From Streptomyces zingiberis (lineage in GTDB: Bacteria; Actinomycetota; Actinomycetes; Streptomycetales; Streptomycetaceae), in NCBI RefSeq assembly GCF_012034935.1, contig NZ_JAATEN010000001.1:1-64000 (forward strand): DNA of 64,000 nt, read 5' to 3'. The number at the start of each line of letters is the position of its first letter. Positions within the stretch are counted from its first letter, which is position 1. The translations under genes were made by a program, and so were the position numbers. Of this stretch, positions 9,438 through 17,175 are shown piece after piece. The notes beneath the pieces are model-generated. The model was not told where the DNA came from and made no database searches. It saw only the letters and a list, made by a program, of their open reading frames with translations.

Positions 9438-9495
9438 CCGGCCCCGCCGCTCACGCGGCCGGCCACCGCCCGGACGGCATGAGCGGCGGGGCCGG
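9438..9495. terminator. Long perfect hairpin between convergent wrbA-like and padR genes
   Basis: Sixteen-base perfect arms (CCGGCCCCGCCGCTCA and its complement) enclose a 26-nt loop. The right arm ends 6 bp before the padR stop codon. It is well placed as a bidirectional terminator. Confidence 0.75.
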
Positions 9496-9501
9496 GGCGG
9501 G

Positions 9502-10254
9502 TCAGTCCCGGCCCCGGCCGCCGTCCCGCCCCTCGCCGCCGTCCGGTCCCGGGCCGCCGGCCGGTCCCGTGCCACCGTCCGGTCCCGTGCCACCGTCCGG
9601 TGCCGGGCCACCGTCCGGTGCCGGGCCGCCGTCGCGGCCGGCGCCGGCGTGCGGGTTCTCCGCGCCCTCCGGGAGCACGTCAACCGGGCGCTCGCCCTCG
9701 CCCGCCATCACGTAGGCGCCGGCCTCCAGCCGGGCGATCAGCCCGCGGGCCCACGCGGCGCCGCTCTCCGCGCTGTGGGTCCACAGCCCCATGATCTCCC
9801 CGATGTGGCCCCACTCCTCGGGCGGCCCGGGCGGCAGCCATTCCCGCCGGACCTCGGCGCGCCACTCCTCCAGCGCCGCGACCCGCCGCCGCAGCAGGGA
9901 GACGGCCTCCTCGCGCGGGAGGTCGACGAGGAAGCCGACCGCGGCGGTCAGCAGGTCGGGCTTCTGGTCGTGGCGCACCAGTGCCTCGCGGAGCAGCTCC
10001 AGGTACTCCCGGTCGCCCTCCGGCGTCAGCTCGTACTCGGTACGGGGCGGGCCGCCGGCCGGGCTGGGCTCGGTGTCGTGCGCCACCAGCAGGCCTTGTT
10101 TCGCGAGCTGGCGGAGGGCGTGGTAGATCGAGCCGGGCTTGACGGTGGACCACAGATGGGCGCCCCAGAACTCCAGGTCCCCGCGGATCTGGTAGCCGTG
10201 TGCCCGGCCGTGCTGGCGGACCGCCCCGAGGACCAGCAGTCGCGTCGCTGACAT
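9502..10254 (-). CDS. PadR-family transcriptional regulator
   Basis: This 250-residue protein begins with a PadR winged helix (residues 1-90: LLVLGAVRQHGRAHGYQI, GSIYHALRQLAKQGLL, RTEYELTPEGDREY), followed by a coiled-coil dimerisation region. PadR proteins repress genes in response to small phenolics or other ligands. The last 45 residues are a GPAPDGG-type repeat with no known function. It is followed, on the same strand, by nothing; the aldehyde dehydrogenase lies upstream, also on the minus strand, with a hairpin between them, so co-transcription is unlikely. The DNA target cannot be told from sequence; the neighbouring dehydrogenase is a candidate because PadR relatives often control phenolic metabolism, but this is inference. 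Confidence 0.88.
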   Translation of the reverse strand: MSATRLLVLGAVRQHGRAHGYQIRGDLEFWGAHLWSTVKPGSIYHALRQLAKQGLLVAHDTEPSPAGGPPRTEYELTPEGDREYLELLREALVRHDQKPDLLTAAVGFLVDLPREEAVSLLRRRVAALEEWRAEVRREWLPPGPPEEWGHIGEIMGLWTHSAESGAAWARGLIARLEAGAYVMAGEGERPVDVLPEGAENPHAGAGRDGGPAPDGGPAPDGGTGPDGGTGPAGGPGPDGGEGRDGGRGRD

Positions 10255-10403
10255 CGGCCCGTCTCTTCTCCCGCTCTCCCGCCCCCGGTCGCGTGCTACG
10301 GCGCCACCCTAGTGCGGCGCCGGGGCCGGCCGCCGCCCGGACCCCGGCGCGTGCGGCGACGCGGCGCCCCGGGCCACCCCGAGGTGCGGTGCTGTACCGC
10401 GGT

Positions 10404-10434
10404 GCCGCCCGGCGGTTCCCCCGCGCCGGGCGGC
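10404..10434 (-). terminator. Putative terminator after aldehyde dehydrogenase
   Basis: An 11-bp perfect stem (GCCGCCCGGCG with its complement) and 9-nt loop lie just after the stop codon of the aldehyde dehydrogenase on the minus strand. Confidence 0.65.
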
Positions 10435-10440
10435 GGGCGG

Positions 10441-11898
10441 TCAGAAGGGGAACCGCGTCCGGCCGTACTGGATGGAGACCCACCGGGTGGTGGTGAACGC
10501 CTCCACCATCGCCTCACCGTTGAGCCGGCCGAGGCCGGAGTGCTTCTCACCGCCGAAGGGGACGATGGGCTCGTCGTTGACGGTCGAGTCGTTGACGTGG
10601 ATCATGCCCGTCTCGATCCGCCGCGCGACCCGCACCCCGCGTTCGACATCGGCGGTGTGGACGGCACCGCTGAGGCCGTAGGGGGTGTCGTTGGCGATCC
10701 GTACGGCCTCGTCCTCGTCGTCGAACGGGATGAGGACCACCACCGGGCCGAAGATCTCCTGGCGGAGCGCCTCGGAGCCCTCGGGCACCCCGGTGAGGAC
10801 CGTGGGCGAGACGAGCGTGCCCTCGGCGGTGCCGTGGACCAGCGCGGTGGCCCCGGCCTCGACGGCGCGCTCCACCAGGGCGGTGACGGAGTCGGCCTGC
10901 GTCCGGTTGATCAGCGGGCCGATCTGGGTCTCCGGGTCGGCCGGGTCGCCGACCTTGAGGGCGCGGACCCGGGCGGTGAACTTCTCGGTGAACTCGCGTT
11001 CGACGGCCCGGTGGACCAGCACGCGGTTGGCGGCCATGCAGACCTGCCCCTGGTGGACGAAGCGGCTGAAGACCGCCGCGTCCACCGCGTAGTCGAGGTC
11101 CGCGTCCTCAAGGACGATCAGCGCGCTGTTGCCGCCCAGTTCGAGGATGACCCGCTTGAAGTGCGCGGCGCCGACGGTGGCCACGTGGCGGCCGACCCGG
11201 TCGGAGCCGGTGAAGGAGATGACCTTGGGCACCGGGTGCTCGATGAAGGCGTCGCCCACCTCGGCGATATCGGTGATCACCACGTTCAGCACCCCGGGCG
11301 GCAGCCCGGCGTCCTCCAGGATCCTGGCGACCAGGACACCGCCGGCGATCGGCGTGTTCTGGTGCGGCTTGAGGACGGCGGCGTTGCCGAGGGCGAGCGC
11401 CGGGGCGACCGATTTCAGCGACAGCAGGAAGGGGAAGTTGAACGGGCTGATGACGCTGACGACACCCACCGGTGTCCGGTAGACCCGGTTCTCCTTCCCG
11501 TCGGCCGCCGCCGGGACGAGCCGCCCCTCGGGCCGCAGGGAGAGGTGCATCGCCTCGCGCAGGAACTCCTTGGCGAGGTGGAGTTCGAAGCCGGCCTTCA
11601 GCCGGGTGCCGCCCAGCTCGGCGATGATCACCTCGGTGATCTCCGCCTCGCGCTCCTCGACGAGGCGCAGCGCGCGCTCCAGGACGGCCCGCCGGGCGTA
11701 GGGGTTGGTGGCGGCCCAGTCGCGCTGGGCGCTCTCGGCGGCCCGGTAGGCCTCGTCGATCTCCCCGGCCGTGGCGATGGTGATGGCGGCGAGCTTGTCC
11801 CCGTTAAAGGGGTTGAAATCGATGATGTCCCACGATCCGGAACCTGATTTCCACTTACCTGCTATATATTGCTGAGCCCATTCGGTGAAGTAGGACAT
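10441..11898 (-). CDS. NAD(P)-dependent aldehyde dehydrogenase, benzaldehyde/vanillin type
   Basis: This 485-residue enzyme oxidises an aldehyde to the acid in the cytoplasm. Landmarks of the family are in place: the oxyanion Asn in PFNFP (about residue 154), the general base Glu253 in ELGGNS, and the catalytic Cys287 in GQVCMAANR. The C-terminal EEIFGPV-like segment is RQEIFGPVVVLI. The overall pattern is closest, from memory, to benzaldehyde or vanillin dehydrogenases, consistent with phenolic aldehyde metabolism and with the adjacent PadR regulator; the substrate is an inference. The first 15 codons are unusually AT-rich for this DNA (a TATATATTG run near 11865), which may keep the mRNA start unstructured. 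The gene appears to be transcribed alone. Confidence 0.9.
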   Translation of the reverse strand: MSYFTEWAQQYIAGKWKSGSGSWDIIDFNPFNGDKLAAITIATAGEIDEAYRAAESAQRDWAATNPYARRAVLERALRLVEEREAEITEVIIAELGGTRLKAGFELHLAKEFLREAMHLSLRPEGRLVPAAADGKENRVYRTPVGVVSVISPFNFPFLLSLKSVAPALALGNAAVLKPHQNTPIAGGVLVARILEDAGLPPGVLNVVITDIAEVGDAFIEHPVPKVISFTGSDRVGRHVATVGAAHFKRVILELGGNSALIVLEDADLDYAVDAAVFSRFVHQGQVCMAANRVLVHRAVEREFTEKFTARVRALKVGDPADPETQIGPLINRTQADSVTALVERAVEAGATALVHGTAEGTLVSPTVLTGVPEGSEALRQEIFGPVVVLIPFDDEDEAVRIANDTPYGLSGAVHTADVERGVRVARRIETGMIHVNDSTVNDEPIVPFGGEKHSGLGRLNGEAMVEAFTTTRWVSIQYGRTRFPF

Positions 11899-11982
11899 GC
11901 CACCCCTGTCTGGAGACCGGAGCGCCGTCCCCGGCGCCCGCGGAGGGTTCGGACTCCTGATGGCATGTCATCGTACTTTGTG

Positions 11983-12876
11983 TCAGTACTCGCGCAGCAT
12001 TTTCGTGATGAGTTCCCGGCTCTCGGCCGGATCGGGACTGTCCGTGAGCAACCGCTCCATCACCGTGCGGTAGTGCCGCACATCCTCGGGTTTGTCGAGG
12101 TAGAGGGCGCTGGTGAGCTGTTCCAGATAGACGACGTCGGGCAGTTCCGGCTCGGGGAAGCCCAGCAGCGCGAAGGCGCCGCTCTCGCCCGCGTGGCCGC
12201 CGAAGGAGAACGGCATGACCTGAAGCGTCAGATGCGGATGCTCGGAGACCTCCAGCAGATGACGGAGCTGGCCCCGCATCACCTCGCGGTCCCCGTAGGG
12301 ACGGCGCAGCGCGGCCTCGTCGAGGACGGCGTGGACACGCGGCCCGTGCTCGGCGACGAGCAGCTTCTGCCGTTCCAGCCGGAGGGCCACCCGTTTGTCG
12401 ATCTCGGCCGGGGTGGCGCCGGGCAGGCCGCGGGTGACCACCGCGTGCACGTACCCCTCGGTCTGGAGCAGGCCGTGGACGAACTGCACCTCGTAGAGAC
12501 GGATGTCCGAGGCGGCGCCCTCCAGACCGACATAGGTCTGGAACCAGCCCGGCAGGACGTCCCCGAAACTGTGCCACCAGCCGGCGGCGTTGGCCTCGCG
12601 GGCCAGGCCCAGCAGGGCGTCCCGTTCGGCGGCGTCGGTGACCCCGTAGAGGGTCAGCAGGTCTTCCACGTCACGGGCCTTGAAACTCACCCGGCCCAGC
12701 TCCATCCGGCTGATCTTCGATTCCGAGGCGCGGATCGAGTAACCGGCCGCCTCCCGTGTGACGCCGCGGGACTCACGCAGCCGTCTGAGCTGTGAACCGA
12801 GGAGGATCCGGCGCACCATCGAGCCACTGGATCCCCCCGACCCTTCCGTTCCGCTTCCCGGCTGCCCTGTGCGCAT
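11983..12876 (-). CDS. Helix-turn-helix (XRE) regulator with DUF5753 domain, WhiJ-like
   Basis: This 297-residue protein has an N-terminal XRE helix-turn-helix (about residues 28-80: LGSQLRRLRESRGVTREAAGYSIRAS... SKISRMELG) and a DUF5753 domain (about 105-290: FVHGLLQTEGYVHAVV, HPHLTLQVMPF). Members of this Streptomyces-expanded family, such as WhiJ, act with small DUF397 proteins and often with RsbW-like ATPases in developmental or antibiotic control. All three partners are found here within 2.4 kb. The ATG at 12876 is used; an internal ATG at 12819 (MVRRILLGSQL) is also plausible. It is divergent from the RsbW-like gene, and the shared upstream region carries the palindrome TGCACGTGCA. Confidence 0.9.
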   Translation of the reverse strand: MRTGQPGSGTEGSGGSSGSMVRRILLGSQLRRLRESRGVTREAAGYSIRASESKISRMELGRVSFKARDVEDLLTLYGVTDAAERDALLGLAREANAAGWWHSFGDVLPGWFQTYVGLEGAASDIRLYEVQFVHGLLQTEGYVHAVVTRGLPGATPAEIDKRVALRLERQKLLVAEHGPRVHAVLDEAALRRPYGDREVMRGQLRHLLEVSEHPHLTLQVMPFSFGGHAGESGAFALLGFPEPELPDVVYLEQLTSALYLDKPEDVRHYRTVMERLLTDSPDPAESRELITKMLREY

Positions 12877-13056
12877 GTACCGACTACCCGTCTCCGTGGT
12901 GGATGCACTGCGACCGTCAACAGGCGAAGTGTGCCACCTTCGGGCTCCGTTGCGTGCAGGTCCGGTTACACAGATGGGATGTGGGTGGAAGGCCGGGACG
13001 GAACGTCATGAAAGATTAAACGACCTTTCTCCACGAAACGCCGCACTTCCGTCAGC

Positions 13057-13066
13057 TGCACGTGCA
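13057..13066. promoter_or_regulatory. Palindrome TGCACGTGCA, possible operator of the WhiJ-like locus
   Basis: A perfect 10-bp palindrome lies about 97 bp upstream of the RsbW-like start, in the region divergent from the DUF5753 regulator. The same decamer occurs at 14438-14447 upstream of the DUF397 gene of this locus. I infer a shared regulator site. Confidence 0.45.
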
Positions 13067-13162
13067 TCTGCCCTTGCATCGGGCGTCGGCATTGGGAACC
13101 ATGGGAGGTGCACCACAGCACGGCTGCCTTGACCGAATTCACTTGGGCCGGGAGTTGCTCGC

Positions 13163-13699
13163 ATGGGGACCAGAGGATCGACCATGCTCGAGCCGTTACG
13201 GCGGGAACTCGCGCCCATCGGCTATGAGGCGGTCGCGGGCAGCGCGTCCTGCACCTTGTCGCCGGAGTACGCGTCGGTGCGCGACGCCCGCCGGTTCACC
13301 AACTCCGCCCTCGCCGAGTGGAAGCTCGACGATCAGTGTGACACGGTCGCCCTGGTCGTCTCCGAGCTGGTCACCAACGCTCTGCGGCACGCCCTCCCGG
13401 AGGCCCTGGCCCTCGGCCGGCGCGTGCCCGCCGGGATACGCCCGCCGGAACCGGTGGTGCGCCTCCATCTGATGCGCTGGCCCACCCACATGGTCTGCGC
13501 CGTGCGGGACCCGAGCCGGGAGAGCCCGGTCACGGGCCGGCATCTCCCGGAGGACCCCGAGCGCGCCGGGGAGTCGGGCCGCGGGCTCCATCTGGTCGAG
13601 GCATTCAGCGACGACTGGGGCTGGCACCCGCTCGCCGGCCGGCTCTGCGGCAAGGTCGTCTGGGCGATGTTCCGGCTCCAGGTGGCGCGGGAGCACTGA
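13163..13699 (+). CDS. RsbW-like ATP-binding protein (anti-sigma-type HATPase), contains a TTA codon
   Basis: This 178-residue protein is a HATPase_c_2 domain of the anti-sigma/serine kinase type. The N box is visible in LVVSELVTNALRHA and the G box in ESGRGLHLVEAFSDDWGW. Proteins like this bind or phosphorylate partner proteins, often anti-sigma antagonists, and in Streptomyces accompany DUF5753 and DUF397 genes. The start ATG 13163 has GGGAG 8 bp upstream; ATG 13184 is an alternative. Codon 12 is TTA (13196-13198), the rare leucine codon read by the bldA tRNA, so translation is probably delayed until that tRNA is active, linking the gene to development. The upstream DNA is AT-richer than average. 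Confidence 0.85.
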   Translation: MGTRGSTMLEPLRRELAPIGYEAVAGSASCTLSPEYASVRDARRFTNSALAEWKLDDQCDTVALVVSELVTNALRHALPEALALGRRVPAGIRPPEPVVRLHLMRWPTHMVCAVRDPSRESPVTGRHLPEDPERAGESGRGLHLVEAFSDDWGWHPLAGRLCGKVVWAMFRLQVAREH

Positions 13700-14096
13700 G
13701 CCGCGGCGGGCGCGCCGGAACGGCCGCCGGTTCGCGGCCGCCGGCCGGCTCGGCGTCCGGCGTCCGGCCTCCCGCGCCCGGCCGAAGACGCCCCCGCATG
13801 GCACCGGAGGCGTCACCCGGGCGTTTCCTGCACCCGGGCGACGCCTCGCCGGGACGGCGTACCGCGCCCGGCGCCGGGGGCACGCCAGGAGGACCTTCCC
13901 GCCCGCGGCAGGAGGCCGTTCCGGGCCCGCCGGACCGCGACAGTGCCGCGACCCGGATCCGTCCGGCCGGTCCGGCCGGTCCGGCCCGTCCGGCCACAGT
14001 CCCGCGCCCTCCCCCGCCGGGGGAGCCCCGCGCGACGCGTCCGGAAGCGCCCCGGGTGGGGCCGGCGCGCTTCCGTTCAGCGCCGGGCGTGACCGC
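13700..14096. other. Intergenic region between convergent genes, no gene seen
   Basis: These 397 bp lie between the RsbW-like gene and the convergent DUF397 gene. They hold the hairpin at 13808-13846 and GTCCGGCCG-type direct repeats around 13961-14000. I see no coding signal. Confidence 0.45.
13808..13846. terminator. Putative bidirectional terminator
   Basis: Fourteen-base arms (AGGCGTCACCCGGG and CCCGGGCGACGCCT) pair with a single A-C mismatch around an 11-nt loop. It lies between convergent genes. Confidence 0.55.
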
Positions 14097-14336
14097 TCAG
14101 TCGCGGATCAGATGGTCGAACTCCCCGTCCTTGATGCCGAGGAGCATGGCCTCCACCTCGGCCGACGTGTAGATCAGCGCCGGGCCGTCGGGGTGGCGCG
14201 AGTTACGCACCGCGACGCCCCCGCCCGGCAGCTTGGCGAACTCCACACAGGCCCCCTGTGAATTGCTGTGCCGGCTCTTCTGCCATACGACCTCTCTCAG
14301 GTCCGCAGCCGCCATGCCGTTGTATGCGTGGTGCAC
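14097..14336 (-). CDS. DUF397 domain small protein (WhiJ-locus partner)
   Basis: This 79-residue protein is a single DUF397 domain: VWQKSRHSNSQGACVEFAK, VAVRNSRHPDGPALIYTSAEVEAMLLGIKDGEFD. DUF397 proteins form small, probably regulatory partners of DUF5753 regulators and are expanded in Streptomyces. It converges on the RsbW-like gene and belongs to the same locus as the DUF5753 regulator at about 12 kb. Its upstream DNA carries two CACGTG-centred palindromes. No enzymatic motif is present; the mechanism is unknown. Confidence 0.9.
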   Translation of the reverse strand: MHHAYNGMAAADLREVVWQKSRHSNSQGACVEFAKLPGGGVAVRNSRHPDGPALIYTSAEVEAMLLGIKDGEFDHLIRD

Positions 14337-14924
14337 AGGACTCTCCCGAAAATGCGTCGGCGGTGCCCCCGCCGTACGTGTGGGGGGATTCGGCTGCCCG
14401 GATCATAACCGCGTTCACGTGCCTATGCAGAAGCCTTTGCACGTGCACCGCAAGTGTCCGGGCCACTCCGCACTGTTTACGGGGAGTCCGCAATTCCCCG
14501 ATTTCCACGGAGCGGAGAGCACCCCTCCACTCCTCCGCTCTTTCCCCCCGGCACGTCCCGACCCCGTAAGCGCATGCCGTGACATGCGTCACTCCGCCCC
14601 CACAAGTCTTCTCCCGAGGCGGGAGAAGAACCCGTCAGCCAAATCCCGGACCCCTGGACGATATGGAGGACGTGGCAGGGGTTCCCCGGGTTGGTTCCCG
14701 CACGGGAATTTCTTCACCGACTTCCGGGGCGACGGGCGCGGAGTGCTTTCTTCTGTTTACACCAGGCGATTTCCGTCGCGCAGGGCGAGGGTCAATGGAC
14801 CCCGGGTGATCCCGGCCGGGCCCGGCGGGAGACAAACCGCACGTGCGGAACGGGAGCCCCCGCCTTCGCCCCCGAATGCCCCGCCACCGCGCACCCCCGG
14901 GGAACACGGGGGTAGGAATGGGCC
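14337..14924. other. Intergenic region between DUF397 gene and DNA ligase, no gene seen
   Basis: This 588-bp region has lower GC than its surroundings and holds the divergent promoters. The half near the DUF397 gene carries palindromes TTCACGTGCC (14414-14423) and TGCACGTGCA (14438-14447). Nothing in it looks like a gene; short open frames lack ribosome-binding sites and codon bias. Confidence 0.5.
14438..14447. promoter_or_regulatory. Second TGCACGTGCA palindrome, upstream of the DUF397 gene
   Basis: This is the same decamer as at 13057-13066, about 100 bp upstream of the DUF397 start and 24 bp from a related TTCACGTGCC (14414-14423). The paired arrangement suggests a dimer or tetramer binding site. 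Confidence 0.45.
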
Positions 14925-16460
14925 ATGCTGCTGGCCGAACTCGCGGCGACCTCCCGGGACGTCGCCGCCACGTCCTCCCGCTCGGAGAAGGTGCGCCTGC
15001 TGGCCCGGCTCTTCCGGGACGCCGAACCGGCCGAGGCGCCCCTGATCATCACCTATCTCGCGGGGCGGCTGCCCCAGCGGCGGATCGGGGTGGGACCCCG
15101 TTCCCTGGGCGGGCCCCACCCGCCCGCGCCGGAACCCCGGCTGACCGTGCTGGAAGTGGACGCCGCGCTCGGCGCCGTCGCGGCCGTCTCCGGGGCCGGC
15201 GCGCTCGCCGAGCGCAAGCGGCGGACCGGCGCGCTGCTGTCCGCCGCCACCGAGACCGAGCAGCGGTTCCTTCTCGGGCTCCTCACCGGGGAGCTGCGCC
15301 AGGGCGCCCTGGACGCGCTCGCCGTGGAGGGCCTGGCCGCCGCCTCCGGGGCCGCGCCCGCCGACGTCCGCCGCGCGGTGATGCTCGGCGGCTCGCTCGG
15401 CGGGGTCGCCGAGGTGCTGCTGGAGCGCGGCCCGGAGGGGCTCGCCGACTTCCGGCTCCGGGTGGGCCGCCCGGTGCTGCCGATGCTGGCCCACACCGCG
15501 AAGGACGTGGACGAGGCCCTGGACCGGCTGGGGCCCTGCGCGGTGGAGGAGAAGCTCGACGGCATCCGGGTGCAGGTGCACCGGGACGGGGACACGGTGC
15601 GGATCTGGACCCGGACCCTGGACGAGATCACCGACCGGCTGCCGGAGGTGGTGGAGGCCGCGCGGGAGCTGACCGCGGAGCGCGCCGTGCTCGACGGGGA
15701 GGTGATCGCGCTGGACGGGTCCGGCCGGCCGCGTCCCTTCCAGGAGGTCTCCGGGCGCGTCGGCTCGCGGGTGGACGTGGCGGCGGCGCGGCTGACGCTG
15801 CCGCTCTCCGCCGTCTTCTTCGACCTGCTGGCGCTGGACGGCCGGGACCTGCTGGAGCTGCCCGCCGCCGCGCGCCACGCGGAGCTGGCCCGGGTGGTGC
15901 CCGGCCCCCTGCGGGTCCGGCGCATGGTCGCGGAGGACCCGGCGGACGCGGAGACCCGGCGCGCTGTACGCGCGTTCGCGACCGCGACGCTCGACCGGGG
16001 TCACGAGGGGGTCGTGCTGAAGGGGCTCGACGCGCTCTACGGCGCGGGACGGCGCGGCGCCTCCTGGCTCAAGGTGAAACCCGTGCACACCCTCGATCTG
16101 GTGGTCCTCGCGGCGGAGTGGGGCCACGGGCGGCGCACCGGAACGCTCTCCAACCTCCATCTCGGCGCGCGGCGGGCGGACGGCTCCTTCGCCATGCTCG
16201 GCAAGACGTTCAAGGGGCTGACCGACACGATGCTCGCCTGGCAGACCGGGCGGCTGCTGGAGCTGGCCACCGCGCGGGAACGGTGGGGGGTGGTGGTCCG
16301 TCCGGAACTCGTGGTCGAGATCGCCTTCGACGGGGTACAGCGCTCCACCCGCTATCCGGAGGGCATCACCCTGCGTTTCGCGCGGGTGCTCCGCCACCGC
16401 GAGGACAAGTCCGCCGCGGAGGCCGACACCGTGGACTCCGTGCGCGCCCTTCACCACTGA
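14925..16460 (+). CDS. ATP-dependent DNA ligase, LigB type
   Basis: This 511-residue enzyme seals DNA nicks using ATP. The adenylated lysine is Lys210 in the motif EKLDGIR (KxDGxR). Motif III-like FDLLALDGRDL, motif IV EGVVLKGLDALY and motif V SWLKVKP follow in order, and an OB-fold region ends the protein. An N-terminal DNA-binding domain occupies residues 1-190. The layout matches actinobacterial LigB (archaeal-type, full-length), which supplements the essential NAD-dependent LigA. The ATG at 14925 follows GGGGGTAGGAATGGGCC. The gene seems monocistronic, followed 136 bp later by a small membrane protein gene. Confidence 0.93.
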   Translation: MLLAELAATSRDVAATSSRSEKVRLLARLFRDAEPAEAPLIITYLAGRLPQRRIGVGPRSLGGPHPPAPEPRLTVLEVDAALGAVAAVSGAGALAERKRRTGALLSAATETEQRFLLGLLTGELRQGALDALAVEGLAAASGAAPADVRRAVMLGGSLGGVAEVLLERGPEGLADFRLRVGRPVLPMLAHTAKDVDEALDRLGPCAVEEKLDGIRVQVHRDGDTVRIWTRTLDEITDRLPEVVEAARELTAERAVLDGEVIALDGSGRPRPFQEVSGRVGSRVDVAAARLTLPLSAVFFDLLALDGRDLLELPAAARHAELARVVPGPLRVRRMVAEDPADAETRRAVRAFATATLDRGHEGVVLKGLDALYGAGRRGASWLKVKPVHTLDLVVLAAEWGHGRRTGTLSNLHLGARRADGSFAMLGKTFKGLTDTMLAWQTGRLLELATARERWGVVVRPELVVEIAFDGVQRSTRYPEGITLRFARVLRHREDKSAAEADTVDSVRALHH

Positions 16461-16596
16461 CGCACCACCTCCGCCCCCGTGGCCCACCGATGCCTCACCC
16501 GGCTTTCACGGCGCCCGAGTGACCCGCCGCGCACGGGGCAGAAGGGCGTCAGAAGCCGCGGGGGATCACGACGGAGCGTTTCACGGAGAGGTTGAC

Positions 16597-16860
16597 ATGG
16601 AGATAGGTGGCATCTTCAGCGCGATCATCATCGGCATCGTCGTCGGTGTCCTGGGGCGGCTCGTCGTCCCGGGGAGGCAGCGGATCGGCATCCTGATGAC
16701 GATCCTGGTCGGTATCGTCGCCGCGCTGATCGGCACCGCCCTCGCCGCCGCTCTGGGGGTGGCCGACACCAACGGGCCCGACTGGATCGAGTGGCTCATC
16801 CAGATCGCCCTGGCCGCGGTCGGTGTCGCCGCGGTCGACCGGGTGGTGGCGCGCCGCTGA
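16597..16860 (+). CDS. GlsB/YeaQ/YmgE family small membrane protein
   Basis: This 87-residue protein has three hydrophobic segments (about residues 5-25, 34-55 and 66-83) with Gly-rich packing and the internal RLVVPGRQRIG loop typical of the GlsB/YeaQ/YmgE (transglycosylase-associated) family. These are stress-induced membrane proteins of unclear biochemical role. A strong ribosome-binding site (CGGAGAGG) precedes the ATG by 6 bp. A 14-bp-stem terminator follows 62 bp after the stop, so it is probably a single-gene unit. Confidence 0.9.
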   Translation: MEIGGIFSAIIIGIVVGVLGRLVVPGRQRIGILMTILVGIVAALIGTALAAALGVADTNGPDWIEWLIQIALAAVGVAAVDRVVARR

Positions 16861-17175
16861 CCGGCGCGCCCGCGGCGCCCCTCCCCCGCGCAGGCCGCGG
16901 AGGCGGATCAGAGAGTTCTCACGAGGCCCGGACCATGGGGTGACCGATGGTCCGGGCCTCCGGGCATGCGCGCCCGAACTGCCGCGCGTCCGGCGCGGCG
17001 CCCCGCACCGGTGCCTGGGCACGTCCGGCCGGGGAACGCCGGCCGTCCCCGCCGGGCACCGGCGCCGGCGGCGGGTGGACGCGGATCCGGACGGACCCCT
17101 CGCTACCCGGTGTCCATCGGGTGAGAGGCGCACAGCGGTGGGATGACGGGGGCGGGAGACCCGGCCGGGTGTGTC
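16861..17175. other. Intergenic region between convergent genes, no gene seen
   Basis: These 315 bp hold the strong hairpin at 16923-16960 and otherwise featureless GC-rich sequence. Confidence 0.5.
16923..16960. terminator. Perfect 14-bp hairpin terminator
   Basis: GAGGCCCGGACCAT pairs perfectly with its complement across a 10-nt loop between the converging GlsB-type and LacI-like genes. Confidence 0.75.
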
